Below, piece by piece: positions 8,609 to 18,424 of a stretch of 64,000 nt of DNA. The notes below the pieces were generated by a model. It did not search any database. It was not told where the DNA came from and saw only the letters and a list, made by a program, of their open reading frames with translations. The translations under genes were made by a program, and so were the position numbers. Source of the DNA: Romboutsia timonensis (GTDB taxonomy: Bacteria; Bacillota; Clostridia; Peptostreptococcales; Peptostreptococcaceae). The DNA is taken from NCBI RefSeq assembly GCF_900106845.1, contig NZ_LT629849.1, positions 174,908 through 238,907 of the forward strand, in the 5' to 3' direction. Position 1 is the stretch's first letter. The number at the start of each line of letters is the position of its first letter.

Positions 8609-10153
8609 ATGAATGTAAAGGATATTATAAATAAGATTAAAGAGTTTATAAGTAAAAAAATATTGGACTTTAAAGCCTTAAGTAAAACTAAAAAGCTAGC
8701 TTTAGTAATAGCTTCTGTAGCAGTAATCTTATCTATTGTATTTGGTGTAAAGTACATGAATAACAACAAGTACAAAGTTCTTTTTTCAGGTTTGAATTCT
8801 ACTGATGCAGCAAGCATAACTAAAGAACTTGAAAGTGAAAATATAGATATGAAAATACAAGGTGATAGTATACTTGTTCCAAAGGATAAGGTCGATGAAT
8901 TAAGATTAAAATTATCAGAAAATATATCTAATGGTTCTAAAGGTTATGAGCTTATGGACGAAGGTTCATCATTTGGTATGACAGATGAAGAGTTTAAGAT
9001 AAAGAAACAAAGAATGCTACAAGGCGAGATTGAAAAGACTATAAAGACATTTTCTCAAGTGGCAGATGCAAGAGTTCAGATTATAAATGGTGAAGAATCT
9101 GTATTTGCTAAGGAAACTCAACCAGGGTCTGCTGCAGTAACTATAACTCTAAACCCAGGAGAAAGTTTAGATATAAGTCAAGTAAGGTCTATTATGTCTT
9201 TAGTTTCTGCAAGTTGTGAAAATATACCCAAACAAAATGTAGAAGTAGTTGATCAAAATATGAATCTTTTATCTGAAGGTTTATATGATGAAAATGGAAA
9301 AGAGCAAGCTACCAACTCAAATGGTTTATATATAGCCAGAAAAGCAGAGAAAGAATTAAACTCAGATTTAGAAAGAGCTATATCTTCAATACTTGAATCT
9401 ATGTTTGGACAAGGTAAAGTTGTAGTAAAAGTAAATTCAGATTTAAACTTTGATACTAAAGAAACTACAGAAATAAAGATTGACCCAGACAGGGTTGCAT
9501 TAAAAGAAGATAGAAAAACCAATAAAACATCACAAGATGAAGCTACAGGTGGAAATATTGACAACAATATGAACACTGTAGGTGGTAATGAATCAAATTC
9601 AAATGAAAGTAAGGAAGAGAAGATAGAGTACGAGACAGGAAGAGTAGAGTCTAAAACTATAAAGGCTCAAGGTGAAATTAATAAGATTACTGCCTCAGTT
9701 GCTATCAATGGAAACTTAGATAATAAAACAATAAAAAAAGTAGAAGATATAGTATCTAATGTTATAGGTCTTGATGAGAAAAGAGGAGATAGTATTTCTG
9801 TTGTTGGCATGAAGTTTGATACATTAGCTAATGATGATGATTTAAATGCTAAGGATGAGATAAATAACGTGATGAAGATTGTAGGATATGTAGTAGGAAT
9901 ATTATTATTATTAATACTTGCAATATTAGTATACATGTACATTAAGAAGAAGAAAAACTCAGACTTTGTTGAAGATGATTATGATGATAGTGAACATCTT
10001 GATATTATAAATCAAAAAATACAAGAAATGGAAAAAACTAGATCTACTGAGGATGAAGAAGAAAGTATATCTTTAGAAGAAGAAGTAAGACAATACGCAT
10101 CAGAAAATAAAGAGCAAGTTACAGACTTAATTAGAAATTGGTTAAGTGAGTAA
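8609..10153 (+). CDS. fliF: Flagellar MS-ring protein FliF
   Basis: A 514-residue membrane protein. Transmembrane segments are near residues 28-48 (LALVIASVAVILSIVFGV) and ~432-450 (IVGYVVGILLLLILAILVYM). Between them lies the ring-building region, including YKVLFSGLNSTDAASIT and EGEIEKTIKT-like segments. The acidic C-terminal tail ends in QVTDLIRNWLSE, the FliG-binding motif. It is close to the usual ~530 residues and forms the inner-membrane base on which rod, switch and export gate assemble. Confidence 0.97.
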   Translation: MNVKDIINKIKEFISKKILDFKALSKTKKLALVIASVAVILSIVFGVKYMNNNKYKVLFSGLNSTDAASITKELESENIDMKIQGDSILVPKDKVDELRLKLSENISNGSKGYELMDEGSSFGMTDEEFKIKKQRMLQGEIEKTIKTFSQVADARVQIINGEESVFAKETQPGSAAVTITLNPGESLDISQVRSIMSLVSASCENIPKQNVEVVDQNMNLLSEGLYDENGKEQATNSNGLYIARKAEKELNSDLERAISSILESMFGQGKVVVKVNSDLNFDTKETTEIKIDPDRVALKEDRKTNKTSQDEATGGNIDNNMNTVGGNESNSNESKEEKIEYETGRVESKTIKAQGEINKITASVAINGNLDNKTIKKVEDIVSNVIGLDEKRGDSISVVGMKFDTLANDDDLNAKDEINNVMKIVGYVVGILLLLILAILVYMYIKKKKNSDFVEDDYDDSEHLDIINQKIQEMEKTRSTEDEEESISLEEEVRQYASENKEQVTDLIRNWLSE

Positions 10154-10174
10154 TACAAAGGGAGGTGCTTATAA

Positions 10175-11233
10175 TTGGAAAAAGAAAGTGTTAATTTAGG
10201 AAATGCATTTGACTTGGGGGATATACCAAAGGTTAGAAAAGTTACAGGTGCTAGAAAGGCAGCTATTTTATTAATTACACTAGGTGCAGATGTAGCAGCT
10301 GATATAGTAAAAAACTTGCCTGATCAATATATACAAAAGATAGGTGTAGAGATATCAAATATTCATAAAGTAGGAACAAGAGAGAGAAGAGAGATTCTAC
10401 AAGAATTTATAGAAGTTAATAAGGGACAAGATATTGTTCTTCAAGGTGGTATGGACTTTGCAAAATCTCTTCTTAATGGAGCTCTTGGCAATCAAAGGGC
10501 TAATAAAATATTAGAAGGTATAAAGTATGATACGTGTACAAAATTATTTATGGCTGCTAGAAAGGCAGAACCAGAGCAAATTTTATCTTGCATACAAGGT
10601 GAAAGTACGCAAACGATAGCAATTATACTTTCGCATCTTCAACCAGATAAAGCAGCAGTGGTTTTAAGTGAAATACCAGATGATATAAAACATGAAGTTT
10701 CTCTGAAAATAGGGGGAACTTCATCTATATCTCCTAATATTATAAAGGCTATAGATGAAGCTGTAACAAATAAGCTATCTAAATTAGGTCAAAGAGACCT
10801 TGAAAAATCAGGTGGAGTTGACAGCTTAATAGATATATTAAGTAATGTTGATAGAAAAACTGAAAAGAGCATTATTAAATATATTGAAGAAAATAACATA
10901 GAATTAGCAGAAGAAATTAAAGCTAGCATGTTCGTATTTGATGATATCGTAAGACTTGAAGACACAGCTATACAAAGAATTCTTAAAGAAGTTAATGTTA
11001 AAGATATTGCATACGCACTTAAAGGAGCATCAAATGATGTTTCAAATGCTATATATAGAAACCAATCACAAAGGGCTGCTGCTGCATTAAAAGAAGAGAT
11101 AGAATTACTTGGAAAAACTAAGGTTTCTCAAGTTGAAGAATCTCAACAAAACATAGTAAACATAATCAGAAAGCTTGAAGAAATAGGAGAAATTACATTA
11201 ACTAGAGGTTCAGATGAAGAATTCGTCTTATAG
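10175..11233 (+). CDS. fliG: Flagellar motor switch protein FliG
   Basis: A 352-residue switch protein. It has the N-terminal FliF-binding domain (TGARKAAILLITLGADVAAD), the middle domain with the EHPQ-like region, and the C-terminal torque domain with FVFDDIVRLEDTAIQRIL. It begins at a TTG codon placed 7 bp after GGGAGGTG; there is no better ATG nearby. Its end overlaps the start of fliH by 20 bp. It transmits stator force and rotation direction, working with FliM and FliN encoded downstream. Confidence 0.97.
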   Translation: MEKESVNLGNAFDLGDIPKVRKVTGARKAAILLITLGADVAADIVKNLPDQYIQKIGVEISNIHKVGTRERREILQEFIEVNKGQDIVLQGGMDFAKSLLNGALGNQRANKILEGIKYDTCTKLFMAARKAEPEQILSCIQGESTQTIAIILSHLQPDKAAVVLSEIPDDIKHEVSLKIGGTSSISPNIIKAIDEAVTNKLSKLGQRDLEKSGGVDSLIDILSNVDRKTEKSIIKYIEENNIELAEEIKASMFVFDDIVRLEDTAIQRILKEVNVKDIAYALKGASNDVSNAIYRNQSQRAAAALKEEIELLGKTKVSQVEESQQNIVNIIRKLEEIGEITLTRGSDEEFVL

Positions 11234-12011
11234 TAATAATATAATTAAGTCTGATTATGTAAAGGTTAAGGGTACAGTTTCTTTAAACTATTTTAACTTC
11301 AAGGAAAAAGAAGAGTTACCTGTTAATGAAGAAGTTGAGGATCATAATGAAAAGAGATTAGAGCTATTAAGATTAGAAGAGAAAATAAATCAAAAGCTTA
11401 TAGATGCTCAAATTAAATATGATGAAATTTTAAATCAAGCTAATACTGAAAGTGAAAAAATATTAGCTGAAACGAATCAGAAAGCTGTGGAAATAGAGAA
11501 AAGAGCATATCATGAAGGTTACGAACAAGGTACACAAAATGGATATGAAGATGGCTACAAAGAAGCTTATGAAGACAACATAGAAAAAGCTAAAAATGAA
11601 TCATCTGAAATAATTGATAAGGCAAATAAAATAATGCTTGAAGCTAATAATCAAGTTGCATCTTATATAAAAAATAATAAAAAAAATATTTTAGCTATGG
11701 GAATATCTATTGCGGAAAAGGTGCTAAGAAGAAATTTTGAAGATGAAGAATCTATGGATTTATTAATTTTAGATGTAATAAAGGAATATGAGTTAAAAGA
11801 AAACTTTGTAATACGAGTTAATCCTATTTATAAAGAAAGTTTAGATAAACAAATTTTAGAATTAAAAGAAAATAATCTTATTAATAAAGACGTTTTTATT
11901 TTATCTGATGAATCAGTTGATAAAGGCAATGCACTAATAGAAAGCTTGAATGGAAAATTAGTCATTGGCATTGATGATGTTATTGGAAAAATAAAAGAGG
12001 AGTTGCTATGA
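11214..12011 (+). CDS. fliH: Flagellar assembly protein FliH
   Basis: A 265-residue protein with a long charged helix (residues ~35-145) carrying the Gly-rich helix-packing repeats EGYEQGTQNGYEDGYKEAYE, typical of FliH. A C-terminal V-ATPase-E-subunit-like domain follows, with ILAMGISIAEKVLRRNF and ALIESLNGKLVIGIDDVI. It regulates the FliI export ATPase. The start overlaps fliG and the stop overlaps the fliI start (ATGA), indicating translational coupling. Confidence 0.92.
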   Translation: MKNSSYSNNIIKSDYVKVKGTVSLNYFNFKEKEELPVNEEVEDHNEKRLELLRLEEKINQKLIDAQIKYDEILNQANTESEKILAETNQKAVEIEKRAYHEGYEQGTQNGYEDGYKEAYEDNIEKAKNESSEIIDKANKIMLEANNQVASYIKNNKKNILAMGISIAEKVLRRNFEDEESMDLLILDVIKEYELKENFVIRVNPIYKESLDKQILELKENNLINKDVFILSDESVDKGNALIESLNGKLVIGIDDVIGKIKEELL

Positions 12012-13315
12012 TTGATATAGATTTCGAAAATGTAATAAATAAAATTAATTCTATACCTAAAATAACATTTGAAGGAAAGGTATCAAAGGTTATAGGTCTT
12101 ACAGTAGAGGTTGAAGGTATAAAGGCATTTGTGGGAGAGCTTTGTATAATCCATAACAATATGGGAGCTGAAATCAAATGTGAGGTAGTTGGATTTAAGG
12201 AAGACTGTGTAATACTTATGCCGCTAGGAGAACTTGTAGGAGTTAGTCCTGGATGTAAGGTTATTGGTAAAGGAGTTCCGCTAAATGTTAGATGTAGTGA
12301 TGAACTTTTAGGAAAGATATTAGATGGTCTTGGACATCCAATTGATGGAGAAGCAATATTAGATGGAGAAAATTACAGTTTATCTAATGAGCCACCAGAC
12401 CCTATGAAAAGACCAAGAATAACTAATATAATGCCGACTGGAGTACGAGCAATAGATGGATTTTTAACTTGTGGAGAAGGTCAACGTATTGGGATATTTG
12501 CAGGAAGTGGAGTTGGAAAAAGTACAACTCTTGGTATGATGGCTAGAACAGCAGAAGCAGATGTTAACGTAATAGCTTTAATAGGTGAACGTGGTAGAGA
12601 AGTTTTAGACTTTATAGAACGAGATTTAGGTGAAGAAGGTATGAAAAAGTCAGTTGTAGTATGCGCTACATCTGATAAATCACCTTTAGTAAGACTAAAA
12701 GGAGCACTTACTGCAACATCTATAGCAGAATATTTTAGAGATAAAGGTAAAAAAGTACTTCTTATGATGGACTCAGTAACTCGTTTTGCTATGGCTCAAA
12801 GGGAAGTTGGTTTAGCAATAGGAGAGCCTCCAGCACAAAAAGGTTATACTCCATCGGTGTTTGCGATGTTGCCAAAATTAATGGAAAGAACGGGTATGTC
12901 AGATAAGGGGTCTATAACGGCATTTTATACAGTACTTGTTGATGGTGATGATTTTAATGAACCTATTGCAGACACAGTAAGGGGGATACTTGATGGGCAT
13001 ATAGTTTTATCTAGACAATTAGCACATAAAAATCATTATCCGGCTATAGATATTCTTAATAGTGTAAGTAGGCTTATGAAAGAAATTGCAACAGAAGAAC
13101 AAAATAAGGCAGCTTCAAAGGCAAGAGACATATTAGCAACTTATAAAGAAGCTGAGGATTTAATAAATATTGGTGCTTATGAAGAAGGATCAAATAAAGA
13201 AATAGACTTAGCTATTAAATATATAGGTAATGTTAATTCATACTTAAAACAAGGTGTTAATGAAGTATCTCAATTCGAAGTAAGTAAAAGTAAATTAATT
13301 AATATGCTTGACTAA
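12008..13315 (+). CDS. fliI: Flagellar type III export ATPase FliI
   Basis: A 435-residue F1-beta-like ATPase. Walker A is GSGVGKST (residues 166-173), the Walker B region is KVLLMMDSVTRFAMAQRE, and the family signature PPAQKGYTPSVFA follows. Length matches FliI (~440). It energises substrate loading at the export gate formed by FlhA, FlhB, FliP, FliQ and FliR, all encoded downstream. It is coupled to fliH by a 4-bp overlap. Confidence 0.97.
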   Translation: MIDIDFENVINKINSIPKITFEGKVSKVIGLTVEVEGIKAFVGELCIIHNNMGAEIKCEVVGFKEDCVILMPLGELVGVSPGCKVIGKGVPLNVRCSDELLGKILDGLGHPIDGEAILDGENYSLSNEPPDPMKRPRITNIMPTGVRAIDGFLTCGEGQRIGIFAGSGVGKSTTLGMMARTAEADVNVIALIGERGREVLDFIERDLGEEGMKKSVVVCATSDKSPLVRLKGALTATSIAEYFRDKGKKVLLMMDSVTRFAMAQREVGLAIGEPPAQKGYTPSVFAMLPKLMERTGMSDKGSITAFYTVLVDGDDFNEPIADTVRGILDGHIVLSRQLAHKNHYPAIDILNSVSRLMKEIATEEQNKAASKARDILATYKEAEDLINIGAYEEGSNKEIDLAIKYIGNVNSYLKQGVNEVSQFEVSKSKLINMLD

Positions 13316-13329
13316 AGAGGAGATTATAG

Positions 13330-13767
13330 ATGAGCAATTTTAAGTTTAAATTACAGAAGCTATTAGATATAAGAGTTAATGAAGAAGAAGAGAGTAAGTT
13401 ATTTTATTCTAAGGCTCAAAATCAAAAAAATATAGTAGAAAATAAGCTGCATGAATTAGAAAACAATTATAAAAAGTATTCTGATATAAGTAGGGCAAAA
13501 GACACTATAAGTCAAAAGATTACTATGAACTATTTATCTTATCTTAACACTACTATAAAAGACACAGAAAAAGAACTTGAAGCTAAAGAAATTGAACTTG
13601 AAAAAGCAAAAAAAGATTTCATAGATAAAAGAATAAAAAGACGATCTTTAGAAGTGCTTAAAGAAAATAAAATTTTAGAAATAAAAAAAGAAGAAGAACG
13701 ATTAGAGCAGATTTCTAATGATGAATTTGCTTTATATGGATATATAAGAAAAACTTCAAACTTATAA
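13330..13767 (+). CDS. fliJ: Flagellar export protein FliJ
   Basis: A 145-residue, almost entirely coiled-coil protein beginning with FKFKLQKLLDIRVNEEEESK, the typical FliJ opening, and continuing with charged heptads to the end. FliJ is the central stalk of the FliH-FliI ATPase and a chaperone escort. The assignment rests on the opening motif, the size and its place between fliI and fliK. Confidence 0.88.
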   Translation: MSNFKFKLQKLLDIRVNEEEESKLFYSKAQNQKNIVENKLHELENNYKKYSDISRAKDTISQKITMNYLSYLNTTIKDTEKELEAKEIELEKAKKDFIDKRIKRRSLEVLKENKILEIKKEEERLEQISNDEFALYGYIRKTSNL

Positions 13768-13782
13768 TAGAAAGGTGAATGT

Positions 13783-14952
13783 ATGATTAATATAAACTTA
13801 AGTAATATGGTGGGGGATAGTAGTTTATCACAAAGTAAATCGGTAAGTTCTGACAGTTTATCTACATTCAAGGATTTTATTAGTGAATTTAAGTTAGAAG
13901 ATGAAAATAGTGGAACAAATACCAACAATAAAGAGGATGTTGATGAAAGCTTAATATTGTATAATTTAATTTATACCTTATATGAAAAGTTTAATATAGC
14001 AGAAAAAATAGATAGTTTAACAGATTTAGAAAATATAAAATCATCATTAAATTCTAAACTAAACGAAGTTGAAAATACAAAAAATATTTTAGATGCTATT
14101 GAAAACTTACATACAAGTTCAGAAAGCAATTATTCATTAGAGTTAAATAATAATGATATGAAAGAAATTATAAACAATATTAACTATCTTATCAATGAAG
14201 GCAGAAATAATTCAAATAAAATCAATGAAAGCTTAAATTCACTAATAGATAAAATAAAAAATCAGATAAAGGATTTAGACAAATCAAGCCAAGAAGACAG
14301 TATGTATGAAAACTTAGATACAGTAGGAATTTTAAATCAATCTAAAATAGATGAATATAAAAGTTCTAAAGGTACAAGTAATGATATTGAATATTTAGAA
14401 AATATTGTATCAGCTGATGATAATTCATATATAAATTCCTTTGTAGGAATTAATGAATTTAATACTGTATATAGAAATAGCACAAGTAACGATATACCCC
14501 AACCAGTTACAGAAATTAGGCAAGAGTTTATAACAGAAGATATTATTAAATCTGTAAAGTATATGAAAAATAGTGATTTAGAAGAGCTAAATGTAAAACT
14601 TAATCCAAGAAATTTGGGAGAAATAAGCATAAAGTTATCTAAGAATAAAGAACATTCAAATTTATTAATAACAGTTGATGATAATAACATATTAGACCTT
14701 GTAAATAAAAATATAGAAGATATAAAAAAGCATCTTAATGATACAGATATCAATATAAAAGATATTGTTATAAATGTAAAGTCAGAAAATGAAAATTTAT
14801 TTTCTGATAACTTAAATAAAGAGTTTAATCAAGACAGAAGGTTTAATCAAAACAATAGTAATAAGAATAAAAAAAATAATAATCAAATAATAGAAGAATT
14901 ACACAATAGTGAACATAACAAAGATGACGATAATTTAAACATATTAATTTAA
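13783..14952 (+). CDS. fliK: Flagellar hook-length control protein FliK
   Basis: A 389-residue protein with a poorly conserved, Asn/Ser-rich N-terminal half and a recognisable FliK C-terminal domain around residues 265-340: EELNVKLNPRNLGEISIKLS, then LLITVDDNNILDLVNKNIED. The tail is Asn/Lys-rich. FliK measures hook length and switches export specificity through FlhB. Its position between fliJ and flgD is canonical. Confidence 0.88.
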   Translation: MININLSNMVGDSSLSQSKSVSSDSLSTFKDFISEFKLEDENSGTNTNNKEDVDESLILYNLIYTLYEKFNIAEKIDSLTDLENIKSSLNSKLNEVENTKNILDAIENLHTSSESNYSLELNNNDMKEIINNINYLINEGRNNSNKINESLNSLIDKIKNQIKDLDKSSQEDSMYENLDTVGILNQSKIDEYKSSKGTSNDIEYLENIVSADDNSYINSFVGINEFNTVYRNSTSNDIPQPVTEIRQEFITEDIIKSVKYMKNSDLEELNVKLNPRNLGEISIKLSKNKEHSNLLITVDDNNILDLVNKNIEDIKKHLNDTDINIKDIVINVKSENENLFSDNLNKEFNQDRRFNQNNSNKNKKNNNQIIEELHNSEHNKDDDNLNILI

Positions 14953-14973
14953 TGAAAGTGAGGACTAATAAAA

Positions 14974-15483
14974 ATGACAAGCATAAACACAGGTACCTCA
15001 ATGAATGATACTAGTAGTTTAAGGTCAAGAAATGTTAATAAAACTGAAAATGGAACGACTATAGTTTCAGGTAATGACAATTCAGATAAAGATTTATTTC
15101 TTAAACTTCTTGTAGCTCAAATGAAAAATCAAGATCCATTTAACTCACAAGATCCTACGCAATATATTACTCAGTTAGCACAGTTTAATATGCTTGAGCA
15201 ATCAATGGCTTTAAATGAAAATATAGAGTATTTAATAGGAATGACTAATGGGATTTTAGCAAACTCGGCAGTAGGAAGTGCAACTAATCTTATTGGAAAA
15301 GAAGTTGAAGTATATGCACCAATTGAGAGTGGACAAAGGAGAGATGAAGACGTAAAAACAATATCTGGAAAGGTAGAAAGTGTATACATTAAAGATGGAG
15401 TTGTATATATGAACGTTAAAGATTCTCAAAGCGAAAATATAATCGAAGTTGAGTATGGAGCTCTTATAAAGGTAAATGGTTAA
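14974..15483 (+). CDS. flgD: Flagellar hook-cap protein FlgD
   Basis: A 169-residue protein with the FlgD signature DLFLKLLVAQMKNQDPF, then QDPTQYITQLAQFNMLEQSM, followed by a small beta domain (LIGKEVEVY...SGKVESVYIKDGVVYMNV). It is shorter than proteobacterial FlgD (~230 residues) because it lacks most of the C-terminal FLG-Ig/tudor part, which is usual for Firmicutes. It caps the growing hook and lies directly before flgE. Confidence 0.95.
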   Translation: MTSINTGTSMNDTSSLRSRNVNKTENGTTIVSGNDNSDKDLFLKLLVAQMKNQDPFNSQDPTQYITQLAQFNMLEQSMALNENIEYLIGMTNGILANSAVGSATNLIGKEVEVYAPIESGQRRDEDVKTISGKVESVYIKDGVVYMNVKDSQSENIIEVEYGALIKVNG

Positions 15484-15522
15484 TAAATATAATTTTAAAT
15501 ATATAAACGGAGGAGAAGTAGT

Positions 15523-16371
15523 ATGTTAAGATCGATGTATTCAGGAATAAGTGCTATGAAATCAAATCAGACGAAAATGGACGTTGTAGGTAACAATGTA
15601 GCAAACGTAGGAACAACAGCATATAAAAAGACAAGCACAAGATTTGCAGATGCACTATATCAAAGTTCAATATACCCAAGTGCACCAACAGCTACAAGTG
15701 GAGGGGTTAACCCAGGGCAAGTTGGTATAGGTGTTAAAGTAAGTGGTATATTAAAGAACATGGTACAAGGTTCATTACAAACAACAGGAAGAGATACAGA
15801 CTTAGCTATTGATGGAGATGGATTCTTCACTGTTGAAATAGGTCCAAATCAAAAGGGATATACAAGAGATGGATCTTTTAGTTTAGATATGAATGGAAAC
15901 CTTGTAACATCACAAGGTTATAAGGTTTTAGGTGAAGGTGATAATCCTATATTAATACCAGAAGAAGTTGAAAATGCTAATGGTGTTAATCAAAAAGTAG
16001 TATCATTTAACATTGCTAGTGATGGTTCTATTTCATATTTGTTAGCTGATGGTACAAAAATGCCTCAATTAGATGTTGATGGAGCTGTAATAAAGGGAGA
16101 TAAACAAGTTTTACAAATATCAGTATTCCAAAATGATGAAGGTTTAGAGCAACTTGGAGGAAATATATATGGAGAAACTGCAAACTCAGGCGAACCAATA
16201 AAGAACCCTGTATTTGGAAAGATAACTCAAGGTGCTATAGAAATGTCTAATGTTGACTTATCAGAAGAATTTACAGAAATGATAGTTACAACTAGAGCAT
16301 TCCAAGCAGCAAGTAAAGTAATAACTACTAGTGATGAACTACTTCAAGAAATTGTAAATCTTAAGAGATAA
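15523..16371 (+). CDS. flgE: Flagellar hook protein FlgE (short form)
   Basis: A 282-residue axial protein. The N-terminal motif is LRSMYSGISAMKSNQTKMD followed by GNNVANVGTTAYKK. The middle has TDLAIDGDGFFTVE and GYTRDGSF, and the C-terminus has EMSNVDLSEEFTEMIVTTRA and FQAASKVITTSDELLQEIV. It is much shorter than the ~400-residue enterobacterial hook protein, so the surface domains are reduced. Alternatives are FlgG/FlgF, but two such genes occur downstream and this one follows flgD directly. Confidence 0.9.
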   Translation: MLRSMYSGISAMKSNQTKMDVVGNNVANVGTTAYKKTSTRFADALYQSSIYPSAPTATSGGVNPGQVGIGVKVSGILKNMVQGSLQTTGRDTDLAIDGDGFFTVEIGPNQKGYTRDGSFSLDMNGNLVTSQGYKVLGEGDNPILIPEEVENANGVNQKVVSFNIASDGSISYLLADGTKMPQLDVDGAVIKGDKQVLQISVFQNDEGLEQLGGNIYGETANSGEPIKNPVFGKITQGAIEMSNVDLSEEFTEMIVTTRAFQAASKVITTSDELLQEIVNLKR

Positions 16372-16387
16372 TAAGAGGTGGTAGAGA

Positions 16388-17185
16388 ATGAAGAAGAATG
16401 ATATTCTAACACCAATAGGATTAGTATTAGCAATAGGATTTATATTCTTTGCTATAGCACAGGGTAAAGGTGGAGTTGGTATGTTTATCGATATACCATC
16501 ATTCCTTATAACTGTAGGAGGTTCATTTGCAGCAGTATTAATAACTTTTGATTTAGATACTGTAAAGAGAATTCCTAGTGCATTAAAAATGAGTATAGTT
16601 TCACCAAGCGTTAATAAAGTTGATTTAGTTGATCAATTCAAAGAACTTTCAAAAACAATTAGAAAAGATGGAATACTTGCAATAGAACAACAAGTAGCTG
16701 AAATGGAAGACCCATTCTTAAAAAAAGGTCTTGAATTAATTGTTGATGGTGTAGATGCAGAATCGGTAAAAGAAATATTAGAAATAGAGTTAAATGAAAA
16801 AGAAAAAGTATACGGCAGTAGTTCTAAGATATTCAAACTTTGGGGATCTTATGCACCTGCCTTTGGTATGGTTGGTACACTTATAGGTCTTATACAAATG
16901 CTATCTGATATGGGTTCACCAGATGATATAGCCTCGGGTATGAGTACTGCACTTATAACTACACTTTATGGAGCATTATTTACTAATATGATATTTAACC
17001 CAATTGGATTTAACATTGAATCTAAAGGTGAAAAAGAAATAGAGTATTTAGAAATGGTAGTTTGTGGATTACAAAGTATACAAAATGGTGACAGTGTAAG
17101 AGCAATGGAAGAAAAATTAATAACACACTTAAATGAAAAAGATAGAAAAGCATATTATGAAAATTCATCAAGTGAGGTTGCTTAA
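16388..17185 (+). CDS. motA: Flagellar motor stator protein MotA
   Basis: A 265-residue protein with four membrane segments: residues ~7-25, ~32-52, and a pair near 155-175 and 185-205. It has a cytoplasmic loop with the torque-related charged region, and the conserved KLWGSYAPAFGMVGTLIGLI pattern of the third segment is visible. It forms the ion channel with MotB, whose gene starts 2 bp later. Confidence 0.95.
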   Translation: MKKNDILTPIGLVLAIGFIFFAIAQGKGGVGMFIDIPSFLITVGGSFAAVLITFDLDTVKRIPSALKMSIVSPSVNKVDLVDQFKELSKTIRKDGILAIEQQVAEMEDPFLKKGLELIVDGVDAESVKEILEIELNEKEKVYGSSSKIFKLWGSYAPAFGMVGTLIGLIQMLSDMGSPDDIASGMSTALITTLYGALFTNMIFNPIGFNIESKGEKEIEYLEMVVCGLQSIQNGDSVRAMEEKLITHLNEKDRKAYYENSSSEVA

Positions 17186-17187
17186 TC

Positions 17188-17916
17188 ATGGCTCGTAAGA
17201 AAAAAAAGGATGATGAAATAAGAACCGATGGATGGATGGATACCTTTGCAGACACCATGACATTGCTACTAACATTTTTTATACTACTATATTCGATATC
17301 AGCAGTAGACAGTGAAAAACTAAAAAAATTATCAGAGGCATTACAATATTCTTTAACAGGTGATTCATCTATTGAAGAAGTTCAAAGTATAGATGATTTA
17401 AAGGTTGAAATCGAAAAGGGTACTAAATATGAAGATTTAGCTGCAAAGTTAAATGAAATAATAGAAAAAAATTCTCTTACAGACGAAATTAAAATAAGAG
17501 AAGAAGAAAGAGGAATAGTACTTCAAGTTGATGAGTCAATACTATTTGATTCAGGTAAAGCAGAAATAAAAAGTGAGAGCATAAATGTTCTTGATACAAT
17601 AGCTAAAATAATACAAGAAACAGATAATGAAATTGTTGCAGAAGGAAATACAGATAATGTTCCTATAAATAGTTCAGCATATAGGTCTAACTGGGAGCTT
17701 TCTACAGAAAGAGCATTAAGTATAGTAAGGTATTTAATTGAAAATAAGAATATAAATCCCAATAGAATTTCGCTTAAAGGGTATGGAGAATTTAATCCTA
17801 TTGTTCCTAATGATACACCTGAAAATAAAGCTAAAAACAGAAGGGTTGATATTTTAGTAGTTGAAGAAAGAGAATCAAAAACTGAAAATAAAAACAATAA
17901 TGTAGAAAATAAGTAA
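17188..17916 (+). CDS. motB: Flagellar motor stator protein MotB
   Basis: A 242-residue protein with an N-terminal membrane segment that follows the ion-binding Asp in FADTMTLLLTFFILLYS (D22), then a plug/linker. The OmpA-like peptidoglycan-binding domain spans about residues 110-230: ILFDSGKAEIK, EGNTDNVPI, NWELSTERALSIVRYL, GYGEFNPIVPNDTPENKAKN and RRVDI. It anchors the stator to the wall. Which ion is used cannot be decided by reading alone. Confidence 0.96.
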   Translation: MARKKKKDDEIRTDGWMDTFADTMTLLLTFFILLYSISAVDSEKLKKLSEALQYSLTGDSSIEEVQSIDDLKVEIEKGTKYEDLAAKLNEIIEKNSLTDEIKIREEERGIVLQVDESILFDSGKAEIKSESINVLDTIAKIIQETDNEIVAEGNTDNVPINSSAYRSNWELSTERALSIVRYLIENKNINPNRISLKGYGEFNPIVPNDTPENKAKNRRVDILVVEERESKTENKNNNVENK

Positions 17917-17961
17917 TAAAATTTGAGGAGAAAGTTAAGAAATAGGAAGGGAAAATAAATT

Positions 17962-18396
17962 ATGTTGCATTATATAATAAACTTAATAATATTTATACCT
18001 ATTACTATTATTTTAATAATAGCTTCAATAAAGTTAACTAAATTTAACTCAGATAATATTAATAAGCATAAGTATGTTAAAGTCCTAGAAAGAACTAACT
18101 TAAATAAAGATACAAGTATATTTGTTTTAGAAATGGGTGATGAAGGATGTGTACTAGCTTCATCACCTTCTAAAACTGAAAAAATAAAAGTATTAAGTAA
18201 AGAAGAAATAGCTCAAATATATGATATGAAAGAAAGCTATGGGATAGATTTATCACAAATAGATGTTGATAAATTTAATATATCTAACTTTGGATTAAAG
18301 AACAAAAAAAATAAAAAGAATATGTTTTCAAAAAAGAATAAGTCAAAATTTTCAAACTTTAATAATTCGGATAGACTTTTATTTAATAAAAAATAG
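17962..18396 (+). CDS. fliO: FliO-like flagellar export-gate assembly protein
   Basis: A 144-residue protein with one N-terminal membrane helix (residues ~3-25), a small domain containing KYVKVLERTNLNKDTSIFVL and LSKEEIAQIYDMKE, and a Lys/Asn-rich tail. The arrangement of helix plus a short beta domain with VLER fits FliO/FliZ, and the location directly before fliP supports it. FliL is the alternative at this position after motB, but the FliO sequence pattern fits better. FliO helps assemble the FliP ring. Confidence 0.7.
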   Translation: MLHYIINLIIFIPITIILIIASIKLTKFNSDNINKHKYVKVLERTNLNKDTSIFVLEMGDEGCVLASSPSKTEKIKVLSKEEIAQIYDMKESYGIDLSQIDVDKFNISNFGLKNKKNKKNMFSKKNKSKFSNFNNSDRLLFNKK

Positions 18397-18424
18397 AAAT
18401 TACTAGAAAAAGGGGGACGTATGT

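Noticed and set aside
17962-18396. Calling this gene fliL
   Set aside because: The KVLER-type small domain and the position before fliP fit FliO better, and FliL features after the helix were not recognised.
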